A program made the position numbers and the translations under genes. A stretch of 35,372 nt of DNA from Nitrosomonas sp. (lineage in GTDB: Bacteria > Pseudomonadota > Gammaproteobacteria > Burkholderiales > Nitrosomonadaceae): positions 1-35,372 of the forward strand of contig NZ_JALHQJ010000033.1 in NCBI RefSeq assembly GCF_022842015.1. The letters run 5' to 3'. The notes beneath the pieces are model-generated. The model did no database searches, was not told where the DNA came from, and worked only from the letters and a program-made list of their open reading frames with translations. Shown here piece after piece: positions 18,472-25,357 of the stretch; within the stretch, counting starts at the first letter, position 1; each line of letters begins with the position of its first letter.

Positions 18472-19469
18472 TGGCTAAGACTACAACAATTATTCTCTTG
18501 CTTGCTGGCATCCTTGTTTTCAATGCCTATGCGATTGCACAACAGCAAGATAAACCTAGTGAGCACGATCAGCCTGACCATAGCGGTCATGACATGGATC
18601 ATGATGCGCATGACGACCACAGCGGTCATAGCATGCAGCAGGACGAGCATGATCACAGCGGTCATAGCATGAGCAAACAGACCGGTCATGCAGCTGAGCA
18701 TGGTGCCGCCGACGATCATGGTCATGAACACGACATTGATCACAGTACTCATGATACCGATACCCACGCTACGGAACATGGTGATCTCCATCACCATCAC
18801 CACATGGATCACGATGACCACATCATGGATCACGAAGGCACCATGATCATGGGACAAAATCTGGACAAACTACCCAGCAGCTGTCAAAGCATTTCGGAAG
18901 AAGTTGAGATTACGGTACGTGCCGGCAGAAAGTATTCTGCAAAATTCCCTGGCACTGCTTTCGCATTCGATCAGCAACAGTGGCACGTGAAACCCTGCTC
19001 GAAAGTTACCTGGCATTTTATTAACGAGGATAGTGTCCGCCATCAATTTATGATGCACGGCCTCCCTAAATATCTCTATAAATATGGCATGTTCCATCTG
19101 GAAGTCACCGGCCCCAAAACCGTATCCGGCACGATTATCGTGCCGGGCGCCGATGACACCTACCTGGTACATTGCGATATTTCTCATCACATGGAAAAAG
19201 GCATGAAAGCGCAATTAGTGGTGGGAAAAGGCGGAAAAGACATTCCAAGTATTCCGGGCTTGACAGCTTACACTATCAACGACACCTACGAAGCGGAAAA
19301 CCTGCCGAAAGTATCAGACAAAGCTGAGCAAAATGCCATAGTCAAGCAAATTACTGAATTCACAAACGATAATTTTCAAACTTATGGGATGATGCTGATC
19401 GGAGCACTCATCGGATTACTTCTCATACCGCTATTTAAGAAAATTCCATTGCGTAAAAAGAGTGACTGA
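18471..19469 (+). CDS. His-rich, membrane-anchored cupredoxin (type 1 copper protein)
   Basis: 332 residues. Signal peptide to about AIAQ; then residues 31-121 contain 27 His among Asp, Gly, Ser and Met, including a run of five His, a likely copper-loading or storage tail. Residues about 140-250 are a plastocyanin/azurin-like fold, with candidate type 1 ligands H191 (SVRHQF), C235, H239 or H240 and M245 (VHCDISHHMEKGM). A C-terminal transmembrane helix (about 305-322) with a basic tail anchors it facing the periplasm. The ATG overlaps the oxidase stop by one base, so the two proteins are probably made in fixed ratio and may exchange electrons or copper. The tail resembles metallochaperone His tails; the five-His run is natural in context, since it sits inside a longer imperfect repeat. 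The partner and the direction of electron flow are inferences. Confidence 0.85.
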   Translation: MAKTTTIILLLAGILVFNAYAIAQQQDKPSEHDQPDHSGHDMDHDAHDDHSGHSMQQDEHDHSGHSMSKQTGHAAEHGAADDHGHEHDIDHSTHDTDTHATEHGDLHHHHHMDHDDHIMDHEGTMIMGQNLDKLPSSCQSISEEVEITVRAGRKYSAKFPGTAFAFDQQQWHVKPCSKVTWHFINEDSVRHQFMMHGLPKYLYKYGMFHLEVTGPKTVSGTIIVPGADDTYLVHCDISHHMEKGMKAQLVVGKGGKDIPSIPGLTAYTINDTYEAENLPKVSDKAEQNAIVKQITEFTNDNFQTYGMMLIGALIGLLLIPLFKKIPLRKKSD

Positions 19470-19501
19470 TGAGTAGTTGTACTATTCAGCTTTGATTTTT
19501 G

Positions 19502-19543
19502 AGTCAATCAGACGAACCCAATTTTCAAATTGTCTGATTGACT
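19502..19543. terminator. Hairpin between convergent genes (probable bidirectional terminator)
   Basis: AGTCAATCAGAC (19502-19513) and GTCTGATTGACT (19532-19543) form a perfect 12-bp stem. The loop itself can pair as CAATTT-TC-AAATTG if one outer base pair is given up. It sits between the convergent copper operon and the DUF3467-like gene. There is no T-run on either side, so it may only protect 3' ends. Confidence 0.5.
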
Positions 19544-19571
19544 TGAGGTGCCCCTGAATTGATGTTGATAG

Positions 19572-20057
19572 TTAGTGTGTCTTCTTCGACCAGGGAAACC
19601 GAAAACCGCCTTTATCACTTTTCTGAGTATCCAGGCTATCCACCCCCGCACTTGAATCAGTCGATACCGGTGGATCATTCTTGTTTTGCTCATTCGTGTT
19701 GTGCTGACTTTGCACAACTGCCTCCGGAGGCTTAGTGCTGAGTAATTGATTAAGCTGCTGCGATAAATGATGGGCTGTATCAATACTAACCGCCATCCTG
19801 CTGGACAATTTCACATTGATCGCATCCGGCAATTTTTCGCCCGATATAGCCATTTGATTCAAAATGCTTAGGTTCTGTGGATCAAGAAAACCAAAATCGA
19901 CAAGCACAACACCCTGCCCAGCATTCACAGTCGAAAAATTGGAATACAATGGCTGTCCCGCATGTTCATTCGGTAACATCTTGATACTAACCTTTTTCGT
20001 CGTTTGTTGTGTTTTCTCATTTTTGTCCGGAGTCAAAATTTCTTTTTCATCAGCCAT
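19572..20057 (-). CDS. DUF3467-like protein with C-terminal extension
   Basis: 161 residues. The ATG at 20057 (MADEKEIL) has GGGGA 5 bases upstream; an in-frame TTG at 20069 lies in front of that site and is unlikely. The core (about 20-100) resembles DUF3467: GQPLYSNFSTVNAGQGVVLVDFGFLDP, then SSRMAVSIDTAHHLSQQLNQLL. It is a paralogue of the 110-residue protein at 20293. The difference is a Gln/Asn/Ser-rich tail of about 55 residues ending RFPWSKKTH. There is no signal peptide or membrane segment. The function of DUF3467 proteins is not established to my knowledge. The family name is my reading of the pattern. Confidence 0.65.
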   Translation of the reverse strand: MADEKEILTPDKNEKTQQTTKKVSIKMLPNEHAGQPLYSNFSTVNAGQGVVLVDFGFLDPQNLSILNQMAISGEKLPDAINVKLSSRMAVSIDTAHHLSQQLNQLLSTKPPEAVVQSQHNTNEQNKNDPPVSTDSSAGVDSLDTQKSDKGGFRFPWSKKTH

Positions 20058-20095
20058 GTGTTTCCCCAATTAAATAATATTAATCACATTAGCAA

Positions 20096-20230
20096 GTCGT
20101 TGAAAAATGTTTTCGCAGCAGCTGATGCAAGACAAAAAACAGGTAAAAAAGTGCAGTTTATGCCTAATAAATGAGCACTTTGAACTTGTTTTTAACACCG
20201 CAGCGGCAATGCAGTTAGTTTTTCAACGGC
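20096..20230. repeat. MITE-like palindromic element, full copy
   Basis: About 135 bases with imperfect terminal inverted repeats: GTCGTTGAAAAA at the left and TTTTTCAACGGC at the right share CGTTGAAAAA. The inverted match continues inward (GCAGCTG/GCCGCTG, AAAAAACAGGT/TAAAAACAAGT). The centre is a hairpin, AAAGTGC (20148-20154) with GCACTTT (20175-20181), enclosing TTTAT/ATAAA. Half-copies occur at 3196-3270 and 9317-9365. It carries no gene. It could be a non-autonomous transposon remnant, a REP-like element or a terminator of the upstream gene at 20293. Confidence 0.55.
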
Positions 20231-20292
20231 CTTTTAAACTACGCACCCGCTCTTAACACCAATTACCCAAACATAAAATTAGAAACTTCCCG

Positions 20293-20625
20293 CTATTTTT
20301 TTTGCAGCAATTGATTCAGTTGATGCGCTAAATTGTTTGCAGCTTCAATACTCAGAGCGATCCGGCACGACATTCTTGCTCCGACAGTATTCGGCACTTT
20401 CTCGCCCGAACGCACCAGTCGATTCAGCGTATGCATGGTCTGAGGATCAAGGAAGCCAAAATCCATAATAACAATTCCTTGCCCCCCCTGAACCGAAGCA
20501 AAATTAGAATATAGTGGCTGACCAGTATGCTCACCCTGTTGCATCCTGACATTGACCTGCATTGCTGCCTGGCTTCCGACTGCCTCCGCCTTATTCGCGA
20601 CCGGCACCTCGTTTTGTTCAGTCAT
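20293..20625 (-). CDS. DUF3467-like protein (short paralogue)
   Basis: 110 residues. The ATG at 20625 has AGGAG 7 bases upstream. The core is HTGQPLYSNFASVQGGQG, IVIMDFGFLDPQTMHTLNRL, and SCRIALSIEAANNLAHQLNQLLQ, matching the DUF3467 pattern of a YxNF start, a DFGF centre and an (A/S)xxxAxxLxxxL end. It is cytosolic by sequence. It is the paralogue of the 161-residue protein at 19572 and is separated from it by a MITE-like element, so the pair arose by duplication. Role unknown. Confidence 0.7.
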   Translation of the reverse strand: MTEQNEVPVANKAEAVGSQAAMQVNVRMQQGEHTGQPLYSNFASVQGGQGIVIMDFGFLDPQTMHTLNRLVRSGEKVPNTVGARMSCRIALSIEAANNLAHQLNQLLQKK

Positions 20626-20750
20626 TACTCTTCTCCTGATTATGATGCAATTTTAAATACCGACACCTCTTGCAACCACTCAAAGTTCCATGCTATTCCA
20701 ACATAATAGTCTGATTTCATCAACGGCAGGTACACATTTTTCCGAGAAAT

Positions 20751-21914
20751 TCAATACTGCCAATCATCAAAAACATCGACTCGAGGTTCCTCCGATAGCC
20801 GTTTTTGATCTTTTAACCAGCGCTTGAAGTACTTGTCATCAGTCAGTTGTTGCAAATCCTGTTGCATCGCGATCAAGTCTCTCTCGAAACATGATTCCTC
20901 AGTTCTGAGACTGCGATGCAGGTTAGCTACACTCACCGTTTCATAGGATTTGAGGCCAAATTCATGACGCGCATCGTGACGCTGCTGTTGCAACTCGCTT
21001 TCTAATTCCTGGACTTGCTGTTTGAGTAACAGCGTCAACGCAGCAATTTTCTCTTCCGCCATTTTGGCAATGGATGCAATGTCCGTTAGTTCAGCCCGCA
21101 GTTGGATCTGCAGCAGGGCTACCAAATCACGGCGATCGTAAGCGGCATTGGCTTCGCTCATTAGCACTGTTTTTCGGTCACGTTCCTCGGAATCAATAGC
21201 GCGGTCGGGATGCAAGGCACTGGCCAGTTGCCGAAAAACCTTGCGCAGTGTGATTTCCGCCGCTTCCTGATCTGCTATGGCCTGGAGCTGAGCTGCGCTG
21301 GGTTTCTTTTTGCGAAACCGAGCCCGTTGCCGCGCTTCCTGTTCTGCTGCTTCCGCTTCTCGCAAACGTTCCATGCCTGCTCTAAATACGTCTTGCGCAG
21401 AGTCCAACGACTCGTCATCGGGCAGCGGTTCACCCAGCATATCTTCCATCATTTCACGCATGTCCATCATGGTGGCCTGCTCTTTCTGCTCCAAACTTTC
21501 TCTGCTGTGCTTATCGTGCAACGCTTTCATTTCCTCGTCCCCTTGAACAATCAGCTGCATGCTGAGATTGCAAAGTATGGTCGCGGCAATGCGTTGTTGC
21601 AGGGCACTTAAACCTTTGCGCTGCAATCGGCTATCCAGCAAAAGCACCATTTCGCGCACACACTGGTTATAGCGCTCACGCAATGGTGTCAGTTTCTGAT
21701 GGTACACAGGGCGATGCGCATCACGCATCACCTGCATTTCAACCAGTTGCACTTTCAATTTATCAATACGCTCAAGTAGCCGGTTAAAGCGCTGTTGACT
21801 TGGTGATAACCGATCATTCTGCGGCGTCAATTTGAGTGCCGTCGCAGAGTCGCCTGAGGTTTTCTGATCTATATCCTCAATCTCGCTGGAAAATAAATCG
21901 GGCTGATGACGCAT
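20751..21914 (-). CDS. J-domain (DnaJ-like) co-chaperone with long coiled coil
   Basis: 387 residues. The J-domain lies inside the protein at about 215-270: ITLRKVFRQLASALHPDRAI (HPD at 235-237) followed by SEANAAYDRRDLVALLQIQ. The HPD triplet stimulates the ATPase of a DnaK-type Hsp70. On both sides are long charged, Gln/Glu/Arg-rich helices (about 40-130, 175-205 and 275-340) that should form coiled coils. There is no Gly/Phe region, zinc finger or C-terminal substrate domain, so this is a type III (class C) J-protein with an unusual mid-position J-domain. Similar unassigned J-domain proteins are found across proteobacteria. The client is unknown. The ATG at 21914 (MRHQPDLFSSE) has CAGGACAA upstream, a moderate ribosome site. 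Confidence 0.85.
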   Translation of the reverse strand: MRHQPDLFSSEIEDIDQKTSGDSATALKLTPQNDRLSPSQQRFNRLLERIDKLKVQLVEMQVMRDAHRPVYHQKLTPLRERYNQCVREMVLLLDSRLQRKGLSALQQRIAATILCNLSMQLIVQGDEEMKALHDKHSRESLEQKEQATMMDMREMMEDMLGEPLPDDESLDSAQDVFRAGMERLREAEAAEQEARQRARFRKKKPSAAQLQAIADQEAAEITLRKVFRQLASALHPDRAIDSEERDRKTVLMSEANAAYDRRDLVALLQIQLRAELTDIASIAKMAEEKIAALTLLLKQQVQELESELQQQRHDARHEFGLKSYETVSVANLHRSLRTEESCFERDLIAMQQDLQQLTDDKYFKRWLKDQKRLSEEPRVDVFDDWQY

Positions 21915-22134
21915 TTGTTGTCCTGTTAAATCAGTAGGTGAAATGAATACAATGCCATCAAGTTAAGCACACTTACACGCGTGTCTTACTAGTAGCCTAT
22001 GAATATTTCTGTGAAATATTTCAGTCTTCACACTGCACACTTTCTAACCAACGAAACTCGATTGATGGCTAGAATGATTGAGCCATGAGGAAAAAACCTG
22101 TAAATTGACGTACCATTGATGACTCTATTGCTTC

Positions 22135-23322
22135 GTGACTCTCATGACCCGGATGACTAAAACACTTTCACCATTGCTGTATTATATTCTGACATACGGC
22201 TTTCTCGGCAGTTTTTTCCTTTTAACCGGCTGCCAATCATTCTTAACCCAAACAACGAAATCAACCAATCCAGCGGTTCGTTCATTGCCCATGCCGATTG
22301 CCAGCCATGAATACAGTTTCGATTCTGCCCGTGAAGATGTAGTGGGTAAATTACAAATCATCACCGCCCACGAGGACGATACACTTTCCGATATCGCTCG
22401 GCGCTTTAACCTGGGTTATGAAGAAATCGTCAGCGCCAACCCTCAAGTCGATCCCTGGTTACCGAAAGCAGGCACAAAAATCGTGATCCCAACCCAGTTT
22501 GTGTTGCCGGATGCACCACATCAGGGCATTGTGATCAATCTCGCCGCAATGCGGTTGTTTTATTTTCCACGAACCAAAGCGGGAGAACCACAAAGGGTCA
22601 TTACGCATCCGGTCGGTATCGGGCGCGTGGAATGGAAAACACCGGAAGGCATGACACGGATCACCGCCAAGAACGAGAATCCCAGTTGGATACCAACCCC
22701 CTCCATTCGCAAAGAATATGCCAAAAACGGCAATCCACTTCCTGCCATCGTACCACCGGGACCTGACAATCCAATGGGTGCTTATGTACTCAGACTCGCC
22801 TGGCCGAGCTACGCCATCCATGGCACCGACAAACCACCCAGCGTTGGCTTACGTGGCAGTCACGGCTGCCTGCGCATGTATCCAGAAGACATCGCATTCA
22901 TTTATAACGATGTGCCGGTAGGTACACCGGTTCGCGTGGTCAATCAGCCTTATCTGCTTGGCTGGCGCGATAACACGCTGTATTTGCAAAGCTATGCCAT
23001 TTTAGAAGACGATAAGCGCAATCACACCACATTGCTTAAGAATTCATTGAGTGCTGCGCACGCATCGTCCAAAGCAAAGCTTGATTTACGGCCTCAGGTT
23101 CAGATCAACCAGGCTCTACTCAATGAAGTCATTCAGAATCCACGTACGATTGCGACGCCAGTCACACAACCTGAGTTGACACTGCAAGCCTACATTGATT
23201 TTGCAAAACGTGTACAAAACACGCTGCCGTTCAATGCAACCTGGGACGGAAACATGGATGGACATTTAACAGCAGCCGCAGTCATAGAGATGGCCGATAG
23301 AGACGAAGTTCGTACTCGATAA
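22135..23322 (+). CDS. LysM + L,D-transpeptidase (YkuD) lipoprotein
   Basis: Up to 395 residues. The start is ambiguous (GTG 22135, ATG 22144, ATG 22153), with no strong ribosome site at any. A lipoprotein signal ends in FLLTGC. A LysM peptidoglycan-binding motif follows at about 74-117 (DDTLSDIARRFNLGYEEIVSANP), then a YkuD domain (about 130-275) with HGTDKPPSVGLRGSHG and CLRMYPED; the Cys in SHGCLRM is the catalytic nucleophile and the two His are family-typical. The protein belongs to the ErfK/YbiS group, which forms 3-3 cross-links or attaches lipoproteins to peptidoglycan; which of these applies cannot be read from the sequence. The last ~110 residues are a less conserved tail. Confidence 0.9.
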   Translation: MTLMTRMTKTLSPLLYYILTYGFLGSFFLLTGCQSFLTQTTKSTNPAVRSLPMPIASHEYSFDSAREDVVGKLQIITAHEDDTLSDIARRFNLGYEEIVSANPQVDPWLPKAGTKIVIPTQFVLPDAPHQGIVINLAAMRLFYFPRTKAGEPQRVITHPVGIGRVEWKTPEGMTRITAKNENPSWIPTPSIRKEYAKNGNPLPAIVPPGPDNPMGAYVLRLAWPSYAIHGTDKPPSVGLRGSHGCLRMYPEDIAFIYNDVPVGTPVRVVNQPYLLGWRDNTLYLQSYAILEDDKRNHTTLLKNSLSAAHASSKAKLDLRPQVQINQALLNEVIQNPRTIATPVTQPELTLQAYIDFAKRVQNTLPFNATWDGNMDGHLTAAAVIEMADRDEVRTR

Positions 23323-23386
23323 GTTCAGTACGTTTCCCTCAAGAATTCGGCAGCGCACATTCACAAATCAATTTGAAGGGGCTGCG

Positions 23387-24442
23387 ATACATACGCTCAT
23401 TTACTTTCTGATCCTGCTCCCGATGACTTTACAATCAAATTTAGCTCAAGCTGACACGCCGCCGATCCGACTATTGATTCATGGTGGCGCAGGCGGGATG
23501 GAGCGCGGCAAACTGACCGTGGAGCGTGAACAAGCGCATACCCAAGTGCTGACGCAATCACTGGCTGCTGGCTATGCCATACTCAAGGTCGGCGGCAGCA
23601 GCATTGATGCTGTGATTGCAGCGATTGCGGTAATGGAAGATTCACCATTGTTCAATGCCGGCAAAGGCGCAGTATTCACTCATGCCGGGCACATTGAACT
23701 GGATGCATCGCTCATGGATGGCGCTACACGCATGGCAGGCGCCGTCGCAGGTGTCACCACAATTCGCAACCCGATTCGCGCTGCACACGCAGTGATGACC
23801 CAGAGCGCCCATGTCATGCTGATAGGCCAAGGTGCCGATACCTTTGCCACCGAACAAGGACTGGAAATCGTCGATCCCTCCTATTTCCACACCGAATTCC
23901 GCTGGAAGCAACTGCAAAAAGCAATTACTGAGGATCGCATGCTGCGCGATCATGATGCCGATGTCGACCCCAATGCACCGCAATCCGGTAAGGATGAAAA
24001 ACGCGGAACCGTCGGTGCTGTCGCATTGGATTATCATGGCAATCTTGCCGCCGGCACATCAACCGGCGGATTCACCAACAAACGTTTTGGACGCGTTGGA
24101 GACTCCCCCATCATTGGTGCCGGAACCTATGCGGATAACCGTTCGGTTGCGGTATCCGCAACCGGCACCGGAGAAATGTTCATCCGCGCCGCAGCTGCAT
24201 TCAACACGGCGGCGCAGGTTCGCTTACTGCGCACTCCCATTGCCGAAGCAGCCGACAATGTGTTGGAAGAAATCGCCGCTATCGGTGGCGATGGCGGTTT
24301 GATCGTTCTCGATGCCAAAGGTCAATATACCATGCGGTTCAATACCAAAGGCATGTACCGCGGCGCTATCGGCAACGATGGCATTGCATGGACAGGGATT
24401 TATGCTGGGAATGAAATACCGCAAGAGAATTCCCGTAAATAA
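23387..24442 (+). CDS. iaaA: Isoaspartyl peptidase / plant-type L-asparaginase, probably exported from an ATA start
   Basis: Ntn-hydrolase that cleaves isoaspartyl dipeptides and asparagine; the precursor cuts itself before a Thr. Visible motifs are LIHGGAGG, VIAAIAVMED, LFNAGKGAVF, ELDASLMDG and KRGTVGAVALD, in which the Thr (residue 196 counted from the ATG at 23423) is the nucleophile, followed by GTSTGG. The first ATG in frame is 23423, but that cuts a signal peptide in half. Reading from ATA at 23387 gives HTLIYFLILLPMTLQSNLAQA, a complete signal peptide, with AAGGGG 5 bases before the ATA. So either ATA is used, or an original ATG has been lost and the enzyme now starts at 23423 in the cytosol. 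The catalytic part is intact. Confidence 0.85.
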   Translation: MHTLIYFLILLPMTLQSNLAQADTPPIRLLIHGGAGGMERGKLTVEREQAHTQVLTQSLAAGYAILKVGGSSIDAVIAAIAVMEDSPLFNAGKGAVFTHAGHIELDASLMDGATRMAGAVAGVTTIRNPIRAAHAVMTQSAHVMLIGQGADTFATEQGLEIVDPSYFHTEFRWKQLQKAITEDRMLRDHDADVDPNAPQSGKDEKRGTVGAVALDYHGNLAAGTSTGGFTNKRFGRVGDSPIIGAGTYADNRSVAVSATGTGEMFIRAAAAFNTAAQVRLLRTPIAEAADNVLEEIAAIGGDGGLIVLDAKGQYTMRFNTKGMYRGAIGNDGIAWTGIYAGNEIPQENSRK

Positions 24443-24484
24443 CAGTCAAATATCTCCAGATTAACGGACAAAGAATCCACTAAG

Positions 24485-25303
24485 ATGAAAAACTACCCAG
24501 TAAAACCCGGCAGCAAACTCCAGCTATTACAATGCGATCCCGACGATACCGGTAGTTATGAGAAAAGCAGGCAAGACAAGAAGAAAGCCAAAGCCGTCAC
24601 AGAAAAATTAACCGACCAATTGAGCGAGCTACAAGAACGTTTGTACGCTAACGGTGACCGAGCACTGTTGATCGTATTACAGGGGATGGATACCAGTGGC
24701 AAGGATGGCGCAATCAAGCATGTGATGTCCGGTGTCAATCCGCAGGGATGCAAGGTAGTGACGTTCAAAACTCCTTCTGCAGAAGAGCTTGGTCATGATT
24801 TTCTGTGGCGCGTGCATCAGAAAGCGCCGGCCAAGGGACAGATTGGCATTTTCAATCGCTCGCATTACGAGGATGTGTTGATTACTCGCGTGCATGGGTT
24901 GATATCAGACAAGGCGGTCAAGCAACGGTTTAATCAGATCAAGGAATTCGAGGAATTATTATCCGAAAATGGTACGGTGATATTGAAGTTTTTTCTGCAT
25001 ATTTCAAAAGATGAGCAGAAAAAACGCCTGGAAGAACGCATCAACAATCCGGAAAAACGCTGGAAGTTTAACGCCGGAGATCTGGAGGAACGGAAATTCT
25101 GGAAAAATTATCAAAATGCGTTTGAGGCCATGCTGGCGGCCACCAGCACCGATGCCGCACCTTGGCATATCGTACCGGCCAACCACAAATGGTATCGCAA
25201 TTTGGTCATCGCCCACCATGTCGTGAAGGCACTGGAGAGTATGAAGTTAAAAACGCCGCCGGCCCCCGCAGACATCAACTTTAAAACATTGAAGATTGAA
25301 TAA
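24485..25303 (+). CDS. Polyphosphate kinase 2, class III-like (polyphosphate:AMP/ADP phosphotransferase)
   Basis: 272 residues, a single PPK2 domain. Walker A is GMDTSGKDG (67-75), Walker B is FNRSHYEDVL (123-132), and the lid region is rich in Arg/Lys (RWKFNAGDLEERKFW). It moves phosphate from polyphosphate onto nucleotides. The opening PVKPGSKLQLLQCDPDDTG and the segments FLWRVHQKAP, LKFFLHISKDEQKKRLEER and PEKRWKF closely follow class III PPK2 such as that of Meiothermus ruber, which phosphorylates both AMP and ADP; the class is from memory and not tested. It is followed 54 bases later by a CYTH-CHAD gene, a polyphosphate-linked neighbour. Confidence 0.92.
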   Translation: MKNYPVKPGSKLQLLQCDPDDTGSYEKSRQDKKKAKAVTEKLTDQLSELQERLYANGDRALLIVLQGMDTSGKDGAIKHVMSGVNPQGCKVVTFKTPSAEELGHDFLWRVHQKAPAKGQIGIFNRSHYEDVLITRVHGLISDKAVKQRFNQIKEFEELLSENGTVILKFFLHISKDEQKKRLEERINNPEKRWKFNAGDLEERKFWKNYQNAFEAMLAATSTDAAPWHIVPANHKWYRNLVIAHHVVKALESMKLKTPPAPADINFKTLKIE

Positions 25304-25357
25304 TTACAAATCTTTCTAGCCGCATTAGCCTACGGCATTCAAGGTAAGGAGTCCGTC

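Noticed and set aside
18798..18812. Run of five His codons that might indicate a cloned affinity tag
   Set aside because: It lies inside a long natural His/Asp-rich tail with imperfect repeats and there is no vector sequence around it.
18381..18857. Minus-strand open frame rich in Val, Met, Ile and His
   Set aside because: It is the complement of the His-rich tail of the cupredoxin gene; the composition explains the open frame.
19508..19783. 91-codon minus-strand frame overlapping the terminator-like hairpin
   Set aside because: It overlaps the DUF3467-like gene in another frame and reads through the hairpin.
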